Source of the DNA: Gorsachius magnificus
Lineage: Eukaryota > Chordata > Aves > Pelecaniformes > Ardeidae
Reading direction: 5' to 3'
Length of the DNA: 64,000 nucleotides
Assembly (NCBI GenBank): GCA_034008185.1
Contig: CM067084.1
Span: 17,884,885-17,948,884, forward strand
The position numbers were made by a program, and so were the translations under genes. This document shows, in pieces, positions 11,701 through 23,148 of the stretch. Position 1 is the stretch's first letter; every line of letters begins with the position of its first letter. The notes under the pieces were generated by a model. The model did no database searches. It saw only the letters and a list, made by a program, of their open reading frames with translations, and was not told the DNA's origin.

Positions 11701-14610
11701 TAATCTGAGACATAACACAGTTAATTAAAACTTATCTTTAAAAAGGCACTGAGCTATGTCTTTGGATACAGTGAAACGAGACTCTCAGCCAAAATAACAA
11801 ATGTAACAAAGCAAAATTCTTGCCCCAGTAGGTACAATACATCTGAAGCATCCTTACAGTGGTGACATTCACCTATGGGTTTCTCCTTCCCAACAGAAGG
11901 CAGGGGAGGAGGAAGCGGAGGAGGGAGTTTTAAAAGATAATTATGCTGTAATCAATGATGCTGTATTTACTGATAATCTAGTATATTCACTCTGCTTGCA
12001 AGCATTTTTACGTCAAATTAGTTCACCAACACAATTAATTCGGTTTGTAGTGTGCAGTTGAAGACCCAGTGCAAGCAGAGCAATGCAAGGAAGAATTACC
12101 CCTACACAATGTTTTTAAACACGGGCAGGGGAAGCAGCACTATGAATTTCAAATGTTATACATTTTGGTTCTTAATCTATTTTAGAAAAAGCTTTTAGAT
12201 TTTTTTTGTAATGTATGTACCAAAAAGTTAAATTACATCTCTATCTTATAAAGGGGACAATCCCAGTTTTAAGATAAATGATTAGCAAAGTTAAATTTTA
12301 TCCTACAAAAACAAACAAAAAAAGACCAAAAATCCTCCATTTATTTTATCAGTCTGGTATCCATTCAAAAATTATCTCAGTGCAAACAGTTCAAATTAAA
12401 AACAAATACCACACTCAAACTCAAAACAGTTACAGCATTACCCACCATCGTGCACAGTGCTTCTGTCTTCCCTTCTGGAAATTCAACAACAGATTCCAAA
12501 AGTGAAAGACATAGACAAGTCCAATATTAGGAATTTTACCCTCCGCCCCATCTTTACTGACCCATCAAGAGCTAGGACAGCTGATATAGAAAGAACAATT
12601 GCCAAGACACAAAGCACAAGTACTTGGGGCCCAGGGAACCATGGTCTGACACATACGAAAGAGTGGATATATCCAGCAAACCTGCAGGCTATCGGACAAG
12701 TTCGGAGAAGAAAACAGGAGACAGTGTAAAACCGATTCTCTACTGGCATTTGTCGGAAGCACAACACTGAGCAGAGAGGCCCTTTGCTCCTGAGAAGGCC
12801 ATGCGACTAGAAGCTTTATTTCAAATCCCTGAGGAAACAAAGGACTACCAAGTTGATTTTTTGCAAATCAAACAATTTCAAGACAAAATTTCAACACAGT
12901 CCAAATAGTGGCTAAAGGCATATTTACAAAACCTGGCAGTTTCTCCAGTCTGATTTACATTGTAGATCTCAACAGATACTAATAAGACTAATTAAATTCT
13001 GCTTTTGTTTTAATTAACTTTATATATAAAAATTCTTACATATATATGTTTATATATATAAAATAATTTTCAGTGTACCTTAACCTGTGACACTGTTTAA
13101 GACATACAAGAAAGATATGAGTCCAAGAGATGGTTTAATAATATACAAATTTGTAGCTCCATACGGGAAATGAAATATCCTAAATCTTTACACCACATCA
13201 GATTCATATGTGCATTGAAAGCAAATAAATCATTTAAACCATGATACAGAGAACCTTTTTAAATTTGCATTTATCTACAGTAAATACTGCCATGTTCTTT
13301 AATAGCTTGCTAGTGCAATCTTAGCAAACTAATGATTTATGGTTTTGACATTTTAAAAATCAGGTATCTGTCATTTTATGACATCCAGTAGAAAGTCAGC
13401 TCGCTTTACATTACTCTGAATTTACACTCAAATACATGAAACACACATAGCAAAGCACAGTACCATACTGGCCATTTCATTATCCCTACACTTCTAAAAG
13501 TTATCTAACATTTTAATTTGAATTTACAATAATATTGAAAATAGATTTTTTCAGGATCCAGACACATGCAACTTCTTCAAGCATGTAATTTTTGTCAAAT
13601 CTGAAAATATCACCCATCAGCAAACAAAACCACTATGCCATACACTGAGAGAAACAGACTAACCACACCTCAGTCACCAAGCTGCGCAGGTCTGCATTCT
13701 CTCCTATCTTAATCCTTCCCCTCAATGAAGGATCCCAAAAAATAACATTTCTAATACCATATGAATCAACAAGTCCAGAGCGGGGAACAAACCACACAGT
13801 CAGGATGACTTCACAGAGAATGCCCTGTTTGCGCCTACCTCCATCAGCCAGGACATTCACATTGTACGCCACAGGTGGAAGCAAGTTCATTCTGCCTATA
13901 GGCCAAATCAGAAAAAAAACAACCCAAAACCCAACTATACAACACTGACACCACACCCAAGCAAATATAACTGTAAGTTTACACATATTTAAAAATAAGG
14001 GCCCACACAGAAGTGACGTAGGTTAAAATGAGCAAAGTAGATTGACTTCCACTGCCACAGAACAGTCTTCTCTTGCAATGACTAGCAAAAGAAAAAAAAA
14101 AAATTGAGACTACTAATACATTTGGATACTCCCCAAAAACACTTACCTGAAACAATTTGCCCAGGCTTTCTTGTCATTGAATTACTTTTTCTAACCAGCT
14201 TAGTATTCAGCATCTGAAAAACTAACGGCTAGGGTTTTCTTTAATTATTTAAATATAAAAGATTACCAAAGATAGCTGCTCTCCTTCAACCAAGCTGCTG
14301 TGCAAAGATCGTAATAATTATTCAATAACAAAGCATTTTAAGATGCCTCCTTTAAACATTTAGTTTTACTAATGACTCAATCGATTATTGAATTTATGTC
14401 AATTTGACAAGGAAATCACAGGTGTAGTAAATCCCTTCCAATCATAAAGTAGAATTACACAATTATTCTTATGTATACCACATACTGAACAGAAGCACTT
14501 CTAAAAATATATATACACACAACAGGTTACTAATGTACAATCATACATTATATCTGACCTTCTGAAAATTGTAGCTTCCTAAGCTAAGAAAACTAGAAAA
14601 AATGTAAAGT

Positions 14611-14930
14611 AATTAATTCTCAAAGTCTCCCAGTGCATCTGAAGTAAGGTATGTGCACCCTAAGGGGTGTGCAAGACAATTGTCTGCGGTACAGAAAGAA
14701 AATATTTTTTTCTATCACTACTAAGTAAAATTTAAAAATTAAAAATAGGTTTTATTTTATCTTTCACCCTTTCAAGTTTCTATTTTTGTATGGTTTATAA
14801 TGTACATAATATACTAATATGGCAGTACATGTATATAATTTATAAATAAATAGTTATACATTTACCGGGGGTGAACGCTCAAAATTTTTTCCAGACGGGG
14901 TGTACAATCAAAAACACTTGAAGACCACTT
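14611..14930. mobile_element. Probable ancient hAT-type DNA transposon relic
   Basis: The right end reads CACTTGAAGACCACTT, which resembles the degenerate inverted terminal repeat of hAT/Charlie elements (family consensus close to TTGAGAACCACTG). Near the left end is CACCCTAAGGGGTGTGCAAG, like the G-rich subterminal region of non-autonomous hATs, and GGGGGTGAACGC and ACGGGGTGTACAATC lie near the right end. The middle is very AT-rich and has no transposase. Sequence decay suggests an old insertion. Boundaries are approximate and I cannot identify a target-site duplication. It could instead be another old repeat. Confidence 0.4.
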
Positions 14931-17900
14931 CCTTAGATGCTAGAGAACAGGCGATATATCCCAATATTTTTCTACAGAAACAATACATCTGTCTGATATT
15001 TTACAGTGGATTCGGAGTGGGAGGAAGGAAGCCACCACTCCTTACAGCATCTGAAGTTTGCATCCTACAAGTCTGATGCAAGCAACCCTTCACAACTTTT
15101 TAACTTTGGACTTAAATTGGATACCCACTTTGTAATACTTGCAAAGTACATTATCAAAAAAACTGTGTAGCAATGGAATTCTAAGAGTAAAACAAGATTA
15201 TTCTAGGAAGCACATTTGAAAGTGTTTTGCCAGCTTGTAGAGACTACAAGTAAGGGAAAAAGGCAAAAGGAACAAAGGCAATCACAGAAGAGGAACAAAA
15301 CAGAACATGTTACAAACATGGAATTGTATAAGTACAGCAAAGAATAACCTTACAAGAGGAATAAAATGAAGCTGAAAAAGCCAAGAAAGCATATGAGATG
15401 AAGTGAGTAATCAGTTTACTTATAAAGCTCTGGCAGGTTTTATCAGATTTAGCAACCGTAATGTTAAATATTTCCTCTCCTACTGAAAGTCGCAGCTCCC
15501 GTATAGCACATGCTAGAAGCAAATGAGTGCCAGCTCCTCAACTGCCATTACATTTCATAGCTCAGCAGATTAATTGCAGAGAATTTCAGTGCAACTAAAG
15601 GCACTGGGTTACAAATTCCAACAGAAACCAAGAACCAGCACATCTGTTTCTGTCATTTCTGACACTGCCTCGATCCAGAACAGCTGGAAAACACCACACT
15701 TGCCTTCTCAGAATTGGCAGAGATTGCTGCCACAGCTAAAGCAGAGACAGTTAAGAGTTTGGATGTAAGAAACACTAAATGACATGCTACAGGAAACATA
15801 ACGCTCAGCTTTCCCTGTCGCTTTTCTCTTTTAATTTTCTGTAGCTGTGATCAACAGGAGACAACCACGCAGATGATCCTGACTAGAATAGAAGGGTGCC
15901 TAGAACAAATAACAGCCCTTCATTCATTCTTGCCAAGAAATGACTTTCTTTTTTTAACCTTCAGATTCTGCCCCCCGCTCCCCTCTGAATATGCCACTAC
16001 ATTGTTTAGAGTTTAAAAAAATAAATTACTGGAAGTCAGTGTATTAAGTGTATCGAAATAATAAGTATCTTAAAGAAGGAAAGCACAAGACTCAAGTGGT
16101 ATATCAAAAGGACTAAGAGACTCATTTTCTTACCAAGCAGCAAATCAGTAATACTTGACTGAGCTCAAAGACCCACTACCAGCGCTGGTGCTCAGTTCCT
16201 CTTTTCGATCCAAGCCCTGTCTGCACACAAGAAGTCTAGCCAGCACATCCATGCAGCTAACAGGGGCAAGAGCAAAGGCAGCAAGCAACTCCACTACAGT
16301 CACAACTATGCTCGGATGACCTCCATCCACCTGGACTTTTATAACAGCAAGACCACCATTGCTAAACTGGTGGTTTCTGCTAACTACACCAGAAGAAAAA
16401 GGTGCCTTTGTGAGAACAGATACATCGGTAAAGCCTCCACAACCAGCCCAATTTTTCCTTTATTTCTTTCAATTCCCACAAAGCAATACTGAAATCAAGG
16501 ACAGAAATGAGACTCTGCTACTTAATGTTTGTTAGAAGTGACTTGTGTTTCTGTGTTTGCAAAAACATTTTAAAGCTTTCCCCCACCCCCACCCCTATTT
16601 GCCACAACACTGTTTTCTGCTTGGTTGGGTTTTCCCCCCTAGTACAGAACCTACTACTGTTACTCTAAGCCTCTACCCCACCTCAATTTGTCTCTGTCCC
16701 TTTTCTCAGTATATAGGCAATGACTGAATGGAAATTGTCTCCAAGGAATAGTTACAATAGTAACAGAGAAGGGGGGAAAAAACCAAAACAAAACCAAACC
16801 ACCACACACCACAAAGAAACAAACAAGACAAAGACCACTGGTGTTCTCTATGTTATCACTATCGCCTACAAATAAACCCTCCTCTTTATAATATCCCCAC
16901 TCTTCTAGTAAGTGCTTCTCCTAATAAATGCCAGTTGTTCTCATGATCGCCCTGTATAACTCATTTCCCCCTCGGCTTTTTCCATTTCCATAGAAAACAA
17001 TGTAATTCTAACTTAGCTATACAACACCTGCTGTACATTTAGTTAAGCAGCTCCACCCATCCAGTTCACACCACAGTTTCCCAATTCCTCTGGGAGAGCC
17101 ACCTCCTACAGTAGGCCAGTGTGCAAACTACTTATGCTACATGCCATGTGTGGAGGGGGATTACGTTACGACCAAGCTCATTTTAACTGTTGACCTGAGC
17201 AGCAATTGAAGTTTGACCTAAAGAGACAAAAGCATCCTCAACTAATACAATTGTAAGCTATGTTCTGTTTGACTTTTTTTTTTTTAATTTTGCAATCAAA
17301 TACCAACAGCAACTTTCAGTTATTCTTGCAAAAACCTGGCAAGATCCTCCCACTCTCCCATGACCAACTGCAGTTTAGACTGGAGGAAAGATGCAACTGT
17401 TAGACAAAAGGGTTCTGAATTACAGATTGAAACAAGTGTTTAGCCAGTAAAGCCTGTATTTGCTTTGCTAAAGCTTGGCCTCAAATATTTTTAATTTAAA
17501 AAGAATTTTTTTAAGCACCAAATTCAACAGATTTGTCAAAAATTCTGACAAAAAAACCACAACACTAATGAAGTTCTCAACATTCCTTCATCATCAACAC
17601 TTAAATCATGTGTTCAGACTCCTAAACAAGTAGGCCTGTTCTAGAACTACGACACTCATAAGGATTTAAGAGCTTACAAGGATGCTTCAACACCTTCCTC
17701 ACACAGAAATTTGTGAATCAAAACTAAACTATTATCAACAAGCGAGAATACACAAAACCCGAAAAAGGCTGCATCCAAATAATGTAGGAGTATGTGGAAT
17801 GGTATTTCCTAGAACACTCTGTTCTCTGTGAGAAGTGTGGTTAACTGAACAATAAATCTTGCTTCAGTGAGACAGTGAAGGAAAGAACATCTGCCACTAT

Positions 17901-20900
17901 GAAAAGCTACTCAACCTGAAAACAAAGCAAGTATCATTATAAAAGGAGAGGTTAATGCCATCAAAACAAAGAACGGTATAATCTTTTTAGCAAAATCTGC
18001 TATTTCACTCCATACCCAAATTGTTTTCCTTTTTTTCTTTAGTGTTAACAGCCACTGTAGTCCTACAAAAGTTCCTTCAAATTCTGTCAGCAGTAAAAAC
18101 CCACAATAAAAGAACAAGTAACCATCTTCCCAGTTTCTTAAAACTTGTCCCTTCTATAAAAATTGTATTTATTTACTAAAACAATTTTCAAAGAAAACAT
18201 GTAACATCTATTACAGTCGTGGATTCTGGGACTGCACAGGTAACTATGGAATTTATAAATAAAAAACCCTTTGGAAAAGACAGAGGACTTCAGTATTTTT
18301 CATACATACAAACAAATAGAAAAATATCTTATGCTTATAAGTAAACCATTTTTATTTAAATTCTAAACCTGAATATTCGGTAAAGCCTCTAACAGAGGTT
18401 CTGTTTTGCTTTCTTTCCTTCTACTGGCACATTATCTCTAGAAATAAAGTTTTGCCAAGCAAATTTAGCACTATGGAGAATCACAGATGCATTCCTCAAT
18501 GTTTATCAAATCAAGCTCTTAGTATATTTTCTGTGGCTTTTCATACATGTAAATATTTACTTCAAAGAGAAAGAGATTTCCCAATACAATAACAGAAAAA
18601 ATAATTAGCACAAAAATCATGAAACAAGAAACAAGTTTCAAGACAGCAACTTGTCAACAGTATAAACTGTAGTCTCTTAGGTGTGAAGCCAAAGACTGGC
18701 ATGAGTATCTCCATTATCTCACTGCAAATATTAGGATGTCTTGAAATTCATGAATACATGTACTTTTAAGAGGAGAAAAAAAAAATTAAAAATGGAAAAA
18801 AACCCATCAGAACAAAAGCCTTTAAGACTAAAGTTTCCTTTCCCTTTCAATCAGTCTACATTGTTACCTTTTGTTCCAGGGTAACTTTGGAGAACAAAGC
18901 CGAAAGAGCACTACTAACTACAAAAACGCGGGTGCCTGCATGCTCTTCTGCACAGCTCACCATACTTTTCGAAGTAGAAAGACAACTTTAAAGTGGTAGC
19001 TGCGACTTCATGAGATTAAATTGCCATTAACGTTATACCAACTTTACCTATACACTAAACTTTAGTGGGGTTTTTTTGTCAAAGATTAAGATGGCACTGT
19101 TGCAAAACTCCAGAGTTGTTACAGTGTGCATATTTCTGTGTAAGGCATATCCAAATCCACTAGTTTCTTTCACACCACACACATTCATCCAATTTAAAAG
19201 TACATTTCTCTACACCCTTTAATTCTGCAACAAAGTATACAGCTCACAGTATTTTCAGTTTTTCCATTCTTCTCTTTCTGCACAGAAAATGTATGTTAAT
19301 AAAAAAAATAGTAATTTGATCAGTACTATTTCTGTTGCAGTTTTGGAATGCAGAAAATTCTTCCCAAAGCCAAGACAAATGCAAAAAGAAGTTTCCTGAA
19401 ACTTGCAATTCCACAGTCTTTTCCCACCACTTTGGAAAAACCAATTACAGGGAGGTGGGGGGAGGAAGAACGTTGCTAACTGAAATTGATACCATCATGC
19501 CACATTTTCTGCTGCTCATCATTGACTGAATTATGAACTTGCCCAAGATAACAGCCCTGGTTTCCTGCCATATGGCCCAGAAGACACCTGAGGACCCTCT
19601 CTTGGACTCTTCAGTTGTGGAAGAGTTGCAACATGGGCACTGAAACTGCAGTCCTTAGGACTTTGAATTCCCAGGCCAACCAGCTACTCTGAAACCCAGA
19701 GTTCAGAGCTGCAAATTGCCTGGGCTCAGTCTCTCACAGAAGGGAACAAAAAGCTCTACAAAAATTAAAGTTACTAGTGATCCATGAGATAAACTGGCAC
19801 AAAAATTACAGAAGTACTTGATTACAGCGGTAACCCCATCAGATTGTCACCACACATTTTTTCTAAACAGAAACATTTCCTTCTGTCAGAAAAGTCAATT
19901 GCTTCATTATAAAATTCTGAAGTGAAATGGTGAAAAAAAACATAAAAGGCTGTTGCATATTTAAAGCTTAATTTCTATACTTTAAAAAGTGGAAGAATCC
20001 ACAATCTCATCTCTACTACTAAAAAAAGTTAAAATAGGTATAGCAGAAATCAACTATTGCAAGCAATCAAACTTTTTTCAAGATACACAATATCCTGGTG
20101 TAGGGAGGTATTACCAAAAGCACTTTTTTTACAAAGTAAGGATGGTTTAAAATGGTTAAAAACAAACCTACAAACTTGAGAGATCCCGCACACAAGATAA
20201 ACTCCAGTAAATGTACAGCTCTCCAGCTCTGCTACCCACACTAGTTCTTCCATGCAAACGATCAGCTCAAGCTTCTATTTATGCAGTTAAACTGTAATGC
20301 AACAGCAACCTGAGTAACTTAAAAAATAATCACTTTGTACTCTGAAGATTTAAGAGGGGAAATTATCAAATTCTATGTAAAGTTCTCACCCACTCCTTTT
20401 TCAATTAACCAGCAATGGTAAGAAGCTTCAACCCCTATCCAAATTCTTTTAAAACTTTAAGCAGAAAATGTACATGTCATTGTATTTCAAATTTCTATTG
20501 CCAATATAAAGTTAGTGCATTTCATTACATAGTCCCTCTTATTCTTTTCATAATGACTGCCTTACAACTTTCATAGTGTCTCACCATGGTATTAGTTTAA
20601 TAACTGCAAATAAAAAATAAAAGCAGGTATTGAAGAATTTAGTGAAATGTCATGTGATAAAATCCACAAAGATACCTTTTTTTTAAAAAAAAAACAAAAC
20701 ACCTGATTAAAAAGTACTGTACCGAAATACTGATAAGAAAGTACTGTGCCAGCAGGGAGGAATACAGATTGCAGAAAGTAAATTCAAAGAAATAAACAGG
20801 AACTTGATTCACGTACACACTGTTTGAGGTGTAGGGAAAACTACAAGGTCTTTTTTTTTTTTTTAGGAAACCGGTTTTAAAAGAGTCAGTTTCATTTATA

Positions 20901-22263
20901 TATATGATATAATCAGGATGGACTACATGAAAAACTGATACTACCAGCATACCTCTTTACTTTATACTCATGTTTGGTTTCCTCTATTATAATAATTTAT
21001 TCTCACTTTATCATCGTCTCCTAACATCATGTATTCTGAACGCTCAGAAAACCCTGCCATTTGAATTTTTTACATTTTAAACTGATGAAAAACACTATTT
21101 GATTGGTAGTGAAAGATCCCAAATCACTTATTCTGCTTAACTTGATCCCTCCAAAAACTAAACAGGCTTGAAACCAAACACATAGGTCAGATGCCCTCCC
21201 TGCTTCTCAAAAAAAAGAAACAATTGATGCTGACAGCTGAGTACAGGCACAGTGGTTGGAATAGCAGGTTAGATGCCACTTCAAGGAGTAATAAAGTATT
21301 AAATTTCAGGATACTGCCTTCAAAAATTGCAAATTTTAGTAAAGAAATAATTAATTTTAAGTAGTTGATTAAGAAAAAGAATAATCATTTGTTGTAACTA
21401 GGACAACAATGTTTCACAACTGGCGAACAGGATGGGACTGTTTACTCCTAAACCCGCTTTCATCTCAGCTACAACATATTGTATGCGTTGTTTCTTTCAA
21501 ATGACCAAATCATGGAAAAAAGCAGTTTGTAGTGTAAAGTAAAACCCACACAGGTACATCAGCAATCATTTTGGTGTATAGTTATCTTCATGTACAATAA
21601 ACAGAAAGTAAAAATTAGGTATTTACATTCCCACAAAACTTAGGACTTTGTATCTTAAGTTTTATTCTTAACAAATTTAGAACTCCTATCATCAGTAACT
21701 GCTGATTTATTCAGACAATCTGTTTATTGATTATGGACCCACAAGTTTACATACAGGAAGCTTTCTGCTTGTTTGTTTCACATTTTTCTGTCTTTTTTCC
21801 TCCACTGCAATACTTTATGAAATGTCTATACAAACAATCTTATGTAAACAGTGTTGCATTGTAAGCTGTGTGGTATTCCAAGCTGCAAAACATTCATTTC
21901 CTCAGGAATACAACTGCTGTCTTTTTAGAACTGTTATTGCAAGACCTCTGGCTCTCTCTACATTCTTCTATGAGAATGCAAATACTGACTTTAGGGGAAC
22001 TGCACTTAAACTGAATTCTCTGAATATGTACTTTCTTGGAATTGTTCAAGATGAGATTTGTACTCTTCAACAAATACCAGCATCTGACAGGAGATGAGTT
22101 TTTCTGGAGCATGAAACAAAAATACTTTCGGGGATAAAAACAATTCTTATAAATGTCATTTTTAAGAATGTCAAAGTGGCTTAGGTTCAAAATTAGTGGT
22201 TTTATCATGTTAGTTGTAGGCCCACATACTCCTCACTCATACTGGCCCTGCTTCCAGCCAAGC

Positions 22264-22283
22264 TTTTTTTTTTTTTTTTTTTT
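22264..22283 (+). repeat. Poly(T) run, 20 bp
   Basis: An uninterrupted run of 20 T (poly(A) on the LRBA sense strand), about 290 bp before solo LTR A. The flanking sequence matches no retrocopy I recognise. Confidence 0.9.
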
Positions 22284-22571
22284 ATAGACAGCAACACAAC
22301 ATTCTCCAGGATTTCTTTCGTAGTCTATCCTGACTCCTTCCATAATCAGCAGCTTCCCTGAAGCACTGCAGCATTATTTCATGTTAAATGAAACATTCAA
22401 AAATGACATCTTTCAATCACTTTTCCCACAGGAAATTTCAATCAGAGATTCTCTTAATGTCCTTTCATAGGAATTTTTTTCCCTCCACTTGAAATTGTCT
22501 GACCTAGAACTGGCAGACGTTGCTACAAATAAAAGAAAGTAATTCCATAACAAAGTATTTTTTTATCTGAA

Positions 22572-23148
22572 TGTCCTGGTTTCAGCTGGGATACAGTTAA
22601 TTTTCTTCACAGAAGCTAGCATAGTGCTGTGCTTTGGATTTAGTGCCAGAAGAATGTTGATAACACACTGATGGTTTTAGTTGTTGCCAAGCAGTGCTCA
22701 GACTGCTCAAGGACTTTTTGAGCTTCTCCTGCTCGGCCAAGTGTATAACAAGCTGGGAGTACAACACAGCTAGGACCCAAACTGTCCAAAGAGCTATTCC
22801 ATACCATATAACGTCATGCCCGGGGCGGGGGGTTTAGTCAGTCGGTCGGTCGCGGGGGGAGTGATCGCTGCTCGGGTACTGATCGCTGCTCGGGACGGGC
22901 TGGGCATTGGTCGGCGGGTGGTGAGCAATTGCATTGTGCATCATTCGTTTTGTATATTCTGTATATTTTGTTATCATTCTCATTATTACTATTATTATTA
23001 TTTTCTCTTATTAAACTGTCTTTATCTCAGCCCTCGGCTCTAACCTTTTTCCCCTTCCCGATTCTCTCCCCCATCCCACTGAGGGAGGGGGGGGGAGTGA
23101 GCGAGCGGCTGCGTGGTGCTTAGTTGCCAGCCGGGTTAAACCACGACA
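22572..23148 (+). mobile_element. Solo ERV LTR A (5-bp TSD ctgaa)
   Basis: A 577-bp LTR starting TGTCCTGGTTTCAGCTGGGA and ending GGTTAAACCACGACA. It is flanked by perfect 5-bp direct repeats, ctgaa, at 22567-22571 and 23149-23153. The U3 contains ATAACGTCATG, a CRE-like site. A C/G-rich middle holds GGTCGGTCG and two tandem copies of GATCGCTGCTCGGG. A polyadenylation signal variant ATTAAA is at 23010-23015. No gag, pol or env sequence adjoins, so it is a recombinant solo LTR. It is nearly identical in layout to LTR B. The short plus-strand reading frame at 22816-23043 is LTR sequence. It is antisense to LRBA. Confidence 0.93.

Larger units (their letters stand above)
5723..22571 (-). other. 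LRBA: LRBA intron 1, 3'-most segment
   Basis: Intron 1 as a whole runs 50576 to 5723 (44,854 bp) with donor GTAAGT and acceptor TCTGAAAG. This segment, nearest exon 2, is AT-rich with many short A or T runs (for example near 7446, 10801 and 20846). It contains a probable hAT relic at 14611-14930. Two unassigned open stretches (13668-13897 minus, 16163-16492 plus) and a slightly GC-richer block at 19536-19760 are listed as findings. I see no convincing additional gene. Confidence 0.85.

Noticed and set aside
22816..23043. Plus-strand frame shared between 22.8 kb and 26.4 kb as a gene family
   Set aside because: The duplication is explained by the two LTRs of the same subfamily.
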